Positions 1 through 8,583 are shown, numbered from the stretch's first letter. The stretch is 22,513 nucleotides of DNA from Firmicutes bacterium CAG:631 (GCA_000433015.1 HF998013.1:100274-122786), one strand, 5' to 3'. Numbers and translations are program-made. Notes: a model not told the origin generated them from the sequence alone.

Positions 1-381
1 TAAAGGAACGATACAGCCAATACAATACAAAGTAGGATAAGTTAAAGAGTTATGCAATAAATTTTTTCCAATAACAGGAACTAATGGAAAATAAATACAA
101 GCAATAATGATATTTAATAACAAAGATAAAAAAGTGGCGCTAATCATGATTTTAAAAGTTTTATCACGGTTTTGAGCAATTAATTTAGCAATGGCAGTAG
201 GAAATCCAGCTTGTGCGATGTTAATCATTAATACCATAGTAGGAACAGTTAAAGAATAAATACTCATACTTTCTATGCCAATTTTTTGAGCAATAATGAT
301 TTTTGCAAAAGTAGAAATTAGTTTTGCCAAAAAGCCCATCATGATAAGTTTTATAACAGAAAGGATAATCTTTTTTTTCAA
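1..381 (-). CDS. spoVB: SpoVB/MurJ-like lipid flippase, N-terminal part (runs off window)
   Basis: The first 127 codons of a leftward gene whose 3' end lies outside the window. The protein begins with a positive run (LKKKII) and then successive hydrophobic helices, with the segments MGFLAKLISTFAKIIIAQ, GIESMSIYSLTVPTMVLM and AQAGFPTAIAKLIAQ. This is the typical N-terminus of the polysaccharide-flippase/MOP family branch that contains SpoVB and YtgP. SpoVB is a membrane protein of the mother cell needed for spore-cortex peptidoglycan, probably flipping a lipid-linked precursor. The start is TTG at 381-379, chosen because AAGGAAAGG lies about 8 bases upstream and no ATG exists before the first helix. 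The position beside secDF matches Bacillus as I remember it. A non-sporulation paralogue such as YtgP or MurJ remains possible because only one third of the protein is visible. Confidence 0.75.
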   Translation of the reverse strand, partial: MKKKIILSVIKLIMMGFLAKLISTFAKIIIAQKIGIESMSIYSLTVPTMVLMINIAQAGFPTAIAKLIAQNRDKTFKIMISATFLSLLLNIIIACIYFPLVPVIGKNLLHNSLTYPTLYCIGCIVPL

Positions 382-406
382 TTTTGCACACCTTTCCTTC
401 TTTTAA

Positions 407-435
407 AATGTATGAACTTTTTTATTTAATCATGA
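407..435 (-). promoter_or_regulatory. candidate sigma-E-type promoter for the spoVB-like gene
   Basis: On the minus strand CATACATT (414-407) fits the sigma-E -10 consensus CATACAnT. It is preceded after 14 bases by TCATGAT (435-429), which matches five of seven positions of kmATATT. A transcript would start near 400, just before the ribosome site. spoVB of B. subtilis is, from memory, a sigma-E gene. Such motifs arise by chance in AT-rich DNA, so this is a candidate only. Confidence 0.4.
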
Positions 436-493
436 TAAAAAGAAAAAAAGTTTCTCAAAAATGCAATTTCGAAGAGTTAATCTATCTTTTTTA

Positions 494-522
494 TTGAAAA
501 AAAAGTTTAGAAGTGGTAAAGT
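494..522 (+). promoter_or_regulatory. candidate sigma-A promoter for secDF
   Basis: TTGAAA (494-499), a 17-base spacer and TAAAGT (517-522) lie 86 bases upstream of the secDF start. A second possible -10, TATAAT at 550-555, has no convincing -35. The leader ends in AAAGGGGG at 593-600, seven bases before the ATG. Confidence 0.4.
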
Positions 523-607
523 ATATAGGCAGTGTGTTTATATTTTTTATATAATAATATAAAACATGGTAGAAATTTAGTCATTTAGTTATAAAGGGGG
601 AAACCTT

Positions 608-3037
608 ATGCGAAAAATTTTATCTTTTCTTTCAATGGCTGCAACCTTACTAGCAATTGTCTTTTTTGGTGTTCCATCTATTGCTGATAATCCTAATTTA
701 GGATTTGAATTTAGTGGAGGCTATGAAATTGTCTATGAAATTACAGATGAAAATGGCAATAGTTCCACACAAACAAGTAAAGATGCGGCTGAAGTCATTG
801 CTTCTCGAATTAATTATATGGGAATTAATGATCCTGATCTTCGCATTGAAGGAGAGAATGATGAATTTGTTCGTGTAGCAGTCAACACGAATGATTTAAT
901 TGATTTGACGACATTTATTGAAATGGATGCTACAATTACTTTTACGGACCAATCAGGAAATGTAAAAATGGATGGTAGCGTTTTGGCTGAAGAAAATGGC
1001 ATTACATTTAGTTATACCCAAGGTCAAGCTGTAGTTTTACTCAATATTGCAGATACAGAAACTTTTAGTTCCGTAACCGAAGAATTAGCTGGACAAAATA
1101 TGATGGCTTGGATTGACTATAACGATGGTGCTGAAGATGGTCGTAGTGATTATTTTTATTATAACAATTCAAGTCAATATCCAGAGGAAGCACAACGGGC
1201 AGCAAAAAAATTAATTTTGAATGTTGCTATTGATGCTGCTGTTTCTGATTCAACTGTACCTTATGTTGGTGATTTTGAACAAGAAGAAGCTAATCAATTT
1301 CAACAATTAATGAATGCGGGTACTTTGAATTTTGAAATGGAAAGAAGTAACACCGTTCATGTCAGTGGATCTTTTGGTGAAAATGCTTTTAATCGCATTG
1401 TCATTGCAGGGCTTGTAGGATTAATTTTGATTATAGCCTTAATGATTATTTTCTATAAGATTCCTGGCGTGATTTCTAGTATTACTTTACTTGTCTATTC
1501 TGTTGCGATTTTATTCGTATTCAATTTATTATCCATTGAATTTAGTATTGGAACGATTGCTGCATTAGTTGTTGGAATAGGCTTAGCGATGGATGCTTGT
1601 TGTATTGTATTTGAAAGAATTAAAGAAGAATTATATAAGGGTCGTAGTGTAAAGTCTGCATATGAAGAAGGTTGTAAAAAATCAACTTCTGCGATTTTAG
1701 ATACAAATATTACTTTATTACTTGCTTCCATGGTTTTATACTTCTTTGGAAGACAACTCGTTAGAAATTTTGCTATCACTTTATTAATATCCATTCTTTC
1801 TGTTTTAATTATTATGTTCTTGATTGTTCGTTTAATGTTAAAGTTATTTGTAAAATCAGGGTCTTTAGACACAAGAAAATCTTTATTTGGTGTAAAAGAA
1901 AAAAGTATCCCTGATATTACTAAAGGAGAAACCCAAACTTATTTTGGAAAAACAGCAAACTTCAATTATATGAAACAAGTTAAAAAGGCGTTCATTAGCG
2001 TTGGAAGTATTATTGGAGTTGGCGCTATCTTTATGTTAATTTTTGGTCTTACGACAGGTAAAGTATTTAATTTTGGTACTGATTTTGTTGAAAGTGGGAA
2101 TGTTACGATTACAATTAAAAATTACGATCGTTTTGAAGGATTAACAAAATTAGAAAATGAAGATGGAGAAATTACCGTTGAATCTGTTGAAGATTATTTC
2201 CAAACAATGTATGGAGAATTTGGGACTCCAGACAAGGTTCATGTTGAAACCTATACTGAAAATAGTTCAAGAACAGAAATTGAATGTATTGATATAAAAG
2301 TAGAATACAAAAATTACTTTAGACAATTAGAAAATGTAGAAGAGGATTTGGTTTTAGATTTAGATTTAGATAGTACGGTAAATTATGAAGATTATGTTTT
2401 AATTGCATCATATCAATCTTCACCTTTAACCGCACAAACAACAATTTTAAATACTTTACTTTCTGTTGGAATTGCAATTGTTGTTATGGCTATTTATTTA
2501 ATGATTCGATTCCGTTACACTTATTCAATTACGTTAATTTTGGCTATGATTAGTAACTTATTAATTACTTTCGCTTTATTTGCTATCTTTAGAATAGAAA
2601 TGACTGTATCTTTTGTCATTGCAGCTTTGACGATTGTTTTATTCACAGCAAATTACTCTATTGTTCTTTTTGACCGAATTCGTGAATTATGCAAAGAAAC
2701 CAATCATGGTAAAATTAATCAAAACGATCGATTCGAAATTGTTAATCGGTCCTTAGCAAGCACATTTAATCGTACAGCCATTGTTACATTATCAATGTTC
2801 ATGCCTTTATTGGTATTAGTCATTATTGGAACTTCTGCTACCTTCAATTTCAGCATTGCTTTGATTCTTGGATTAGTGGCCAGTGTTGTAACAAATACCT
2901 TTATTGCTCCACGTCTTTGGTTATTCCTTGAAAGAAAACATGTCATTCGTATTAAAGAAAAATCAGTTAAACGTGGTAAAGAAAGAAAACAAAGTAATGA
3001 ATTAGAAGAATTAACAATTCCTGGAATTAACGATTAA
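608..3037 (+). CDS. secDF: SecDF fused protein-export membrane protein
   Basis: Single-chain SecD-SecF, the proton-driven accessory of the SecYEG translocon that pulls secreted proteins outward. At 809 residues it is somewhat longer than usual fusions. The SecD half has an N-terminal helix (about 4-24), a large outer domain beginning with NLGFEFSGGYEIV, and helices from about 262 to 415. These include GLAMDACCIVFERIKEE with the conserved Asp329. The SecF half starts with a helix near 458, has an outer domain with FNFGTDF, and ends in five helices from about 612. It keeps FDRIRE (688-693) and the NRT motif (Arg722). The usual SecF 'ND' motif reads Asn682-Tyr683, so the Asp thought to relay protons is replaced. 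The ATG is fixed by AAAGGGGG seven bases upstream. It is divergent from spoVB and is followed by a strong terminator. Confidence 0.95.
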   Translation: MRKILSFLSMAATLLAIVFFGVPSIADNPNLGFEFSGGYEIVYEITDENGNSSTQTSKDAAEVIASRINYMGINDPDLRIEGENDEFVRVAVNTNDLIDLTTFIEMDATITFTDQSGNVKMDGSVLAEENGITFSYTQGQAVVLLNIADTETFSSVTEELAGQNMMAWIDYNDGAEDGRSDYFYYNNSSQYPEEAQRAAKKLILNVAIDAAVSDSTVPYVGDFEQEEANQFQQLMNAGTLNFEMERSNTVHVSGSFGENAFNRIVIAGLVGLILIIALMIIFYKIPGVISSITLLVYSVAILFVFNLLSIEFSIGTIAALVVGIGLAMDACCIVFERIKEELYKGRSVKSAYEEGCKKSTSAILDTNITLLLASMVLYFFGRQLVRNFAITLLISILSVLIIMFLIVRLMLKLFVKSGSLDTRKSLFGVKEKSIPDITKGETQTYFGKTANFNYMKQVKKAFISVGSIIGVGAIFMLIFGLTTGKVFNFGTDFVESGNVTITIKNYDRFEGLTKLENEDGEITVESVEDYFQTMYGEFGTPDKVHVETYTENSSRTEIECIDIKVEYKNYFRQLENVEEDLVLDLDLDSTVNYEDYVLIASYQSSPLTAQTTILNTLLSVGIAIVVMAIYLMIRFRYTYSITLILAMISNLLITFALFAIFRIEMTVSFVIAALTIVLFTANYSIVLFDRIRELCKETNHGKINQNDRFEIVNRSLASTFNRTAIVTLSMFMPLLVLVIIGTSATFNFSIALILGLVASVVTNTFIAPRLWLFLERKHVIRIKEKSVKRGKERKQSNELEELTIPGIND

Positions 3038-3053
3038 AAAAGTGATTAAAAAT

Positions 3054-3092
3054 AAAGCCCCATTTCTTAAGCATAGAGATGGGGCTTTTATC
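3054..3092. terminator. two-way rho-independent terminator between secDF and the S66 peptidase
   Basis: AAAGCCCCATTTCT (3054-3067) pairs with AGAGATGGGGCTTT (3075-3088) around a 7-base loop, with one wobble pair. A T-rich run follows on each strand, so it can end both converging genes. Confidence 0.93.
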
Positions 3093-3106
3093 ATTTAACA
3101 TCTTTT

Positions 3107-4135
3107 TTATTTTAAAATATAGTGGATTTTTGCTTTATTTTTTTGATATTGAACTTTCATAATCGCTCCGTTAATCATTGGAAGCATTGGAGAAACATGA
3201 CCAATATCACAATCATATAAAACGGGAACTTGATATTCTTGAAGATGTTGCTTTAATACTTCTTCATAAGTTAAATCACCATGATAATTTTGGACTATGC
3301 TATAATTTGGAATTCTTGAAATTAAAAATCCTTTTACATTTTTAAACCAACCCAAAGTTTTTAATTTGAACAAGGCTAATGATAAAGATACAGGAGTTAA
3401 ATCAAAAATATCAAAGTACCAGATGAAGCCATCTTGTTGGTATTGATGGATAAAAGATAATGTAGCATCATAACAAGTGCCTGCAAAGGCTAGTAGTACA
3501 TCTAAACATCCACCAATACATCGTCCCATAAAAGTTTCTTTTTTCGTTTCATCTAAACTTTTCCAATAGACTGGTTCAGTCAAATTAAAAGAATAAAAAG
3601 GATTTCCCACTTCTTTTTTTTCTTCTTTTTCATATTTTTCATAGGATTGAAAAGAAGTTTTTTTACCAAAAAGGAAAGAAAGTGGATCTTTTAAAAAAGC
3701 AGGCCATGGTTGAACACAATAGCTATGGGGATGATAAGAATAAATACTAGCAATATCACAAGAAGTGGTTAAAAAATAAGTGAAAATGGTATTATCACTA
3801 TATCCCATAAACCATTTTGGTGTTGTTTCCATTATTTTTTGTTTATCTAAATAAGGAAGAATTAAGGTCATTAATTCACCTCCGGCTACAGACCAGACGA
3901 ATTGACAAGAGGAGCAATACGCATCCATCAATTCTTTTGCACGAAGAAGGGGTGTGTTACTTTCTTCTTTTTGTAAGTGAAAAATATTAGGACCTTTTTG
4001 AATGGTCAGTCCCATTTCTTGAAAGATTTGAATACTTTTTTCAAGTCTTGATTTATAAGGATCATAAGGAGAACCATAGGAAGGAGCAACAAGATATATC
4101 GTTGCGTCTTTTTTTAAAAATGCGGGATATTTCAT
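3107..4135 (-). CDS. S66-family serine peptidase (LD-carboxypeptidase / MccF-like)
   Basis: 342 residues, normal for family S66, whose members cut the L,D bond of murein tetrapeptides (LdcA) or inactivate microcin C (MccF). The N-terminal Rossmann-like part has APSYG (17-21). The nucleophile elbow is GYSDNT with Ser113, and GRCIGGCLDVL (204-214) is the usual S66 signature. The His is in GHVSPMLP (His313). The place of the catalytic Glu, normally in an 'LED' or 'FLEA' motif after a strand, reads WYFDIFDL, giving Asp242. There is no signal peptide, so it should act in the cytoplasm, which suits muropeptide recycling or peptide-antibiotic immunity. ATG 4135-4133 has AAAGGGGAG upstream. It is monocistronic, between a terminator and its own promoter. 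The exact substrate cannot be decided. Confidence 0.88.
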   Translation of the reverse strand: MKYPAFLKKDATIYLVAPSYGSPYDPYKSRLEKSIQIFQEMGLTIQKGPNIFHLQKEESNTPLLRAKELMDAYCSSCQFVWSVAGGELMTLILPYLDKQKIMETTPKWFMGYSDNTIFTYFLTTSCDIASIYSYHPHSYCVQPWPAFLKDPLSFLFGKKTSFQSYEKYEKEEKKEVGNPFYSFNLTEPVYWKSLDETKKETFMGRCIGGCLDVLLAFAGTCYDATLSFIHQYQQDGFIWYFDIFDLTPVSLSLALFKLKTLGWFKNVKGFLISRIPNYSIVQNYHGDLTYEEVLKQHLQEYQVPVLYDCDIGHVSPMLPMINGAIMKVQYQKNKAKIHYILK

Positions 4136-4157
4136 AAATATCTCCCCTTTCTTCCAT

Positions 4158-4187
4158 ATTATACTGAAAAATGCACGCTTTTGTCTA
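4158..4187 (-). promoter_or_regulatory. sigma-A promoter of the S66 peptidase gene
   Basis: On the minus strand TAGACA (4187-4182), an 18-base spacer and a perfect TATAAT (4163-4158) lie 23 bases before the start codon. It is back to back with the mutS2 promoter. Confidence 0.6.
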
Positions 4188-4193
4188 ATAATT

Positions 4194-4202
4194 TGGTATA
4201 AT
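4194..4202 (+). promoter_or_regulatory. extended -10 promoter of mutS2
   Basis: TGGTATAAT is a perfect -10 (4197-4202) preceded by the TGn extension. No good -35 is present at 16-18 bases. The transcript would start near 4209, directly at the ribosome site GAGGTGAG, giving a leader of about 15 bases. Confidence 0.6.
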
Positions 4203-4223
4203 AAAGATGAGGTGAGTAGATCA

Positions 4224-6536
4224 ATGAAACCTTTGGCTGATATTTTAGAATTCGATAAAATTAAAGAGCAAATTTTAAAATATAATATTAATGCTTTAAG
4301 TAGAAAAAAACTAATGGAATTAAAGCCTTTTTTTGTTTTAGAACGTGTACAGGAAGAATTAAATAAAACTCAAGAAGGGTATCAATTAAAAACACTAGGT
4401 TTAATGCCGAATTTAGCTTCTTTAATCGATGTAGAACCTTATATTAACCAATTACAAATTGGAAGTGTTTTGCAAATTTCAGAAATATATGATTTTTTCA
4501 TTCATTTACAAATTATAAAAGAACTAAAAGAATTTAAAAAAAGTTTAGATGTAAACATCTATCCGTTTACTTGCCAATCCATTCAAAAATTATTTTATTT
4601 TAGTTCTATTGCGGATCAAATTCAATATTGTATTGCTCCTAATTTAAGCTTATATGATCATGCTTCATCAATGTTAAAAAGCATCAAGAAAAAAATTCAA
4701 AAATGCGAAGAAGAGATAAAAAATGCTTTAAATAACTTATTAAAAAAATATGCAAACGATGTGACAGACTATTTTGTTGCTAGTAAAAATAATCGCTTAG
4801 TTTTGCCAATTAAGGCGACGTCTAAAAATAAAGTGAAAGGAATGGTTATTGATATTAGTGAAACTGGACAAACCTACTATATTGAACCACAAGAAGTGAT
4901 TGAACTAAATTTGCAATTAGAAGCGTTAAGATATGAACAACTAGCAGAAGAAAAAAGAATTATTAAAGCACTTTGTCAAATGATTGTTAAAGAAAAAGAA
5001 GGCTTTTTGCAAAATAATGAAATTTTAAAAGAAATTAGTTTTTTATTGTTAAAAGGTACTTATGGCGTAGAAAAACAATATGAAATTGCTACTTTAAACG
5101 ATTCTTATCTTTCTTTAATTCAAGCAAAACATCCATTGATTGATTCCACAAAGGTCATTTCTAATGATTATGTTTTAGGTAAAAATGGGCATCGAATTCT
5201 TGTGATTTCTGGTCCAAATGCGGGTGGAAAAACGGTCTCTATTAAAACTGTGGCACTTTTGGTTTATATGAATCAATGTGGATTACCACTCCCTGTAAAA
5301 GAAGCCTCTTTAAAAGTGTTTAGCCATATTTTTGCAGATATTGGAGATGAACAATCCATTGAAGAATCTTTATCTGGTTTTAGTAGCCATATGGCTAATG
5401 TTTCCTATATATTAAAACATGCGGATGCAAATTCTTTAGTCATTTTCGATGAATTAGGTTCTAAAACAGATCCAAAAGAAGGTGAAGCATTGGCAAAAGC
5501 GATTTTAGATGATTTGGATGATAAAAAAATGATGGCTCTCGTGACAACCCATTATGTGGGTGTTAAAGATTTTGCTAAGACATCAAGTTCTATTTTATTA
5601 TCAAGCATGTCGTTTGATGAAAAAACGATGACACCAACGTATAAATTATTATTACATGTTGTAGGAAGATCTTATGCATTAGAAATTAGTAAACGGCTAG
5701 GAATTCCTTCTTCTATTATAAAAAAAGCGCAAGAATATAAAGATAAAGATACTTCTACTTTAGAACAACTCATTGATTTTATGAATCAACAATTAAAACT
5801 AGAAGCACAAAAATTAAAAGAAATTGAAAATCAAGAAAATGAAGTCAAAGAAATAAAACTCCAATTGCAACAAGAAAAACAGCAACTACAAAACCAACAA
5901 CAAAAAATTTTAGAGCAATTTGAAAAAAAACAAGAAGAGTTATTTGAGGATACGAAACAACAAATTGACCAATTAATTGCTCAATTGCAAAATAACAATC
6001 AAGAAAATTTTAAATTGCATCAAAAAAATGCGATTTTAAAGCAATTTCAACAACTGCAACAAGAAGAAAAACCAACGATTGTAGAAGATCAAACTTTAAA
6101 AATTGGAGATAATGTGTATGTAGAATCTTTACATAACTATGGGAAAATTCAAGAAATTAAAAATCATTATGCCATGGTTGCGATTCAAAATACATCCGTT
6201 AAAGTTTCTCTTAAAGAATTAAAAAAAGTAGACTTAAAACAAGAAAATAAAAAGAGTCGACCTCAAGTGAGCAAAAAAGAAATTTTGCAAAATGTACCTA
6301 CATCCATTAATGTTGTCGGTTATCATGTTGAAGATGCATTAAGAGCTATCCATTCCTACTTAGATCAAGCCTTATTAGTCAATTATCCTAGCGTTACGAT
6401 TATTCATGGAATCGGCACAGGAACTTTAAAAAAAGCGATTCAAGAAGATTTAAAACAACTTTCTTTTGTTAAAAGCTATCGTAGTGGTGTGTATGGAGAA
6501 GGTGGAATGGGAGTGACCATTGTTAATTTAAAATAG
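4224..6536 (+). CDS. mutS2: MutS2, DNA/ribosome-collision ATPase with Smr domain
   Basis: 770 residues, near the usual MutS2 length. MutS2 binds branched DNA to limit recombination and, in Bacillus, acts on collided ribosomes. The order is an N-terminal core with LEFDKIKEQI, a central coiled region, and the MutS ATPase with Walker A GPNAGGKT (330-337). SLSGFSSHM and Walker B LVIFDELGSKTDP follow. Then come a long Gln/Lys/Glu-rich coiled coil (about 510-610), a KOW-like segment (IGDNVYVESL) and a C-terminal Smr domain with HGIGTG (His728). The Smr LDLRG motif is degraded to INVVG (695-699), losing its Asp and Arg. I chose ATG 4224 over an in-frame GTG at 4212 because the GTG lies inside the ribosome site GAGGTGAG. 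uvrC follows at once. Confidence 0.95.
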   Translation: MKPLADILEFDKIKEQILKYNINALSRKKLMELKPFFVLERVQEELNKTQEGYQLKTLGLMPNLASLIDVEPYINQLQIGSVLQISEIYDFFIHLQIIKELKEFKKSLDVNIYPFTCQSIQKLFYFSSIADQIQYCIAPNLSLYDHASSMLKSIKKKIQKCEEEIKNALNNLLKKYANDVTDYFVASKNNRLVLPIKATSKNKVKGMVIDISETGQTYYIEPQEVIELNLQLEALRYEQLAEEKRIIKALCQMIVKEKEGFLQNNEILKEISFLLLKGTYGVEKQYEIATLNDSYLSLIQAKHPLIDSTKVISNDYVLGKNGHRILVISGPNAGGKTVSIKTVALLVYMNQCGLPLPVKEASLKVFSHIFADIGDEQSIEESLSGFSSHMANVSYILKHADANSLVIFDELGSKTDPKEGEALAKAILDDLDDKKMMALVTTHYVGVKDFAKTSSSILLSSMSFDEKTMTPTYKLLLHVVGRSYALEISKRLGIPSSIIKKAQEYKDKDTSTLEQLIDFMNQQLKLEAQKLKEIENQENEVKEIKLQLQQEKQQLQNQQQKILEQFEKKQEELFEDTKQQIDQLIAQLQNNNQENFKLHQKNAILKQFQQLQQEEKPTIVEDQTLKIGDNVYVESLHNYGKIQEIKNHYAMVAIQNTSVKVSLKELKKVDLKQENKKSRPQVSKKEILQNVPTSINVVGYHVEDALRAIHSYLDQALLVNYPSVTIIHGIGTGTLKKAIQEDLKQLSFVKSYRSGVYGEGGMGVTIVNLK

Positions 6537-6545
6537 GTGATTCAA

Positions 6546-8306
6546 ATGAATGAAAAATTAAAAGCAAAATTAGATATTTTACCTTTGCAACCAGGATGCT
6601 ATATCTTTAAAGATGCTGATCAAAATATTCTATATGTTGGAAAGGCAAAAAAGTTAAAGAATCGTGTTTTACAATACTTTAATCGTGCCTATAATAATAA
6701 AACGGCTAAATTAGTCCAACAAATTGATGATTTAGAATTTTTTGTCACTTTATCAGAAAAAGAAGCGCTCGTTTTAGAAATTAATCTTATCAAGCAATAT
6801 TATCCTCCTTTTAATGTCATTTTTAAGGATGATAAGCATTATCCTTATATTGCAATCAGTAAAGAAAAAAATCCGCGATTAAAAATTACAAGGGATGCCA
6901 AATCGAAAAGTTATAAGCATTATGGTCCTTTTCCTGATTCTAAAGCGGCTTATAATACAATGCATTTGTTAAATGCAATTTATCCTTTAAGAAAATGTCG
7001 AGTTGTACCAAAAAATGTCTGTTTGTATTATCATATGAAACAATGTTTAGCGCCTTGTATTCATGAAGTGAAACAAGAAGATTATCAACAAATTGTCAAT
7101 GAAATCGATAAATTTTTCAAAGGTAACACTAAAGATATTTTGCAAGATTTAACGCAAAAAATGCATCAGGCCAGTGATGCATTAGAATTTGAAAAAGCAA
7201 ATGAATACAAACAACTCATTCAACAAATTCATGCCGTTACAGATAAGCAAGTCATCGAATTTAACGATCAAGTCAATCGCGATATCATCGGTTTTTATCA
7301 AAAAGAAGGTTATTTATCGATTACGATTCTTATGTATCGAAATGGTTATTTAAATGCTAAAATTAATGAGGTCATTGATATTTTAGATACGATTGAAGAA
7401 CCATTATTGGATTATTTGATGCAGTTTTATCAAACCCATGATATTCCTAAAGAAATTTATATCAGTAATGGTATTCATCTTAATTTATTAGAAGAAACTT
7501 TAATGGTTAAAGTCATTTATCCTAAAGCTGCAAAAGGATTAGATTTAATTTTAATTGCAGTTGAAAATGCCAAAAAATCATTAGAAGAAAAATTTGTTTC
7601 TTTAGCTTTAAAAGATGAAGACATTTTTATTGAACTTGGAAAATATTTCAATAAAGAAAGAGTAAGTACCATTGAAATGTGTGATATTAGTCATATTAGT
7701 GGAGATAACGCAGTTGGAGGAGTGGTTGTTTTTACCAATGGCTATCCTATCAAAAACAAATATCGCAAATTTATTATCAAAGGAGAAAATAAGCAAGATG
7801 ATTTGGCATCCACTTATGAAGTGATTTATCGTCGATTTTATAATTTATTAAAAGATAATCTTCCTTTTAGTGATTTGCTCATCGTAGATGGTGGAGTAAA
7901 TCAAATGAAAGCAGCGATGAATGCTTTACAAACTTTAGGAATTACATTAGATGTTTGTGGACTAGCTAAGGATCAACATCACCATACACGAGCGTTGATT
8001 TTACCTAATTTTAAGGAAGTAGAACTAGCAAAAAATAGTAAATTATTTTTATTTTTAATGCGTTTACAAGATGAAGTACACCGTTATGCCATTACCTTTT
8101 TTAAAGCAAAAAAAGCAAAGTCGATGTTTTCCTCTTTGTTTGATCAAGTAGAAGGATTAGGTCCAGCAAGAAAAAAAAGATTGTTAGAACTTTATCCGAC
8201 TTTAGATGAACTGAAAAAATGTAGTTTAGAACAATTAAGTCAAATATTACCACTCAATGTTGCTAAAAATCTTCAAAAAGTACTTAACAATACAAACCAT
8301 TTTTAA
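6546..8306 (+). CDS. uvrC: UvrC, excinuclease ABC subunit C
   Basis: 586 residues, normal for UvrC, which makes both cuts around a lesion bound by UvrB. The GIY-YIG nuclease is at about 13-95 (PGCYIF and LYVGKAKKLKNR). The four Cys expected for the iron-sulfur cluster are at 151, 159, 167 and 171. A UVR motif for UvrB binding is around 200-215 (EKANEYKQLIQQI). The RNase H-like nuclease keeps CDISH (Asp380), IVDGG (Asp448) and DEVHRYAITF (His512). A helix-hairpin-helix pair closes the protein (VEGLGPARKKRLLELYP). ATG 6546 is preferred over the in-frame GTG 6537 because AGGTGA, which overlaps the mutS2 stop, sits five bases before it. Co-transcription and coupling with mutS2 are therefore likely. 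Confidence 0.96.
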   Translation: MNEKLKAKLDILPLQPGCYIFKDADQNILYVGKAKKLKNRVLQYFNRAYNNKTAKLVQQIDDLEFFVTLSEKEALVLEINLIKQYYPPFNVIFKDDKHYPYIAISKEKNPRLKITRDAKSKSYKHYGPFPDSKAAYNTMHLLNAIYPLRKCRVVPKNVCLYYHMKQCLAPCIHEVKQEDYQQIVNEIDKFFKGNTKDILQDLTQKMHQASDALEFEKANEYKQLIQQIHAVTDKQVIEFNDQVNRDIIGFYQKEGYLSITILMYRNGYLNAKINEVIDILDTIEEPLLDYLMQFYQTHDIPKEIYISNGIHLNLLEETLMVKVIYPKAAKGLDLILIAVENAKKSLEEKFVSLALKDEDIFIELGKYFNKERVSTIEMCDISHISGDNAVGGVVVFTNGYPIKNKYRKFIIKGENKQDDLASTYEVIYRRFYNLLKDNLPFSDLLIVDGGVNQMKAAMNALQTLGITLDVCGLAKDQHHHTRALILPNFKEVELAKNSKLFLFLMRLQDEVHRYAITFFKAKKAKSMFSSLFDQVEGLGPARKKRLLELYPTLDELKKCSLEQLSQILPLNVAKNLQKVLNNTNHF

Positions 8307-8322
8307 AAAAATGCATATGATG
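8295..8322 (+). promoter_or_regulatory. candidate sigma-K-type promoter of gerE
   Basis: AACC (8295-8298) and GCATATGATG (8313-8322) resemble the sigma-K pattern mACm ... gCATAnnnTA. There are 16 bases between AC and CATA and one mismatch in the -10. It overlaps the last codons of uvrC and would start a transcript near 8329, ahead of CGGAGG. gerE of B. subtilis is a sigma-K gene. The motif is short, so certainty is limited. Confidence 0.45.
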
Positions 8323-8347
8323 ATAGTGAGGCAAACGGAGGTTAAAT

Positions 8348-8551
8348 ATGACATCAGTACTCACTAAAAGAGAAAGAGAAATATTTGAATTATTGATTTC
8401 AAATAAATCAACAAAAGAAATCGCTGAACGGTTATATATTAGTGAAAAAACCGTGCGCAATCATATTTCTAACGTTATGCTAAAACTTGATGTTAAAGGT
8501 AGAGCGCAAGCAGTTGTTGAGCTTCTCAAAATGAAAGAAATATCTTTATAG
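8348..8551 (+). CDS. gerE: GerE, late mother-cell sporulation regulator (LuxR-type HTH)
   Basis: 67 residues that are only a LuxR/GerE helix-turn-helix domain, with no receiver or sensor part. The motifs LTKREREIFELL, TKEIAERLYISEKTVRNHIS and VKGRAQAVVELL match the B. subtilis GerE that I remember (74 residues) nearly throughout. This is much closer than to LuxR domains of response regulators. GerE works in the mother cell late in sporulation, switching spore-coat genes on and off together with sigma K. The start is fixed by CGGAGG six bases or so upstream. It stands between uvrC and gerM, with its own putative promoter and terminator. The stop codon TAG lies in the terminator stem. Confidence 0.93.
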   Translation: MTSVLTKREREIFELLISNKSTKEIAERLYISEKTVRNHISNVMLKLDVKGRAQAVVELLKMKEISL

Positions 8552-8575
8552 CCCTTTTTGGGCTATTTTATTTTA
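8548..8575 (+). terminator. rho-independent terminator of gerE
   Basis: TAGCCC (8549-8554) pairs with GGGCTA (8560-8565) around TTTTT, followed by TTTTATTTT. The stem begins with the gerE stop codon, so ribosome release and hairpin formation overlap. Confidence 0.85.
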
Positions 8576-8583
8576 AAAAAAAG

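Noticed and set aside
4212..4223. GTG start of mutS2 at 4212
   Set aside because: The GTG is part of the ribosome site GAGGTGAG; ATG 4224 is correctly spaced and begins the usual MutS2 sequence.
6537..6545. GTG start of uvrC at 6537
   Set aside because: It lies in AGGTGA, the ribosome site for ATG 6546.
7608..7796. Leftward frame inside uvrC
   Set aside because: It is antisense to conserved UvrC residues around CDISH and has no ribosome site.
8348..8551. Response regulator fragment instead of gerE
   Set aside because: The short length, good ribosome site, own terminator and near full-length likeness to GerE show it is a complete single-domain protein.
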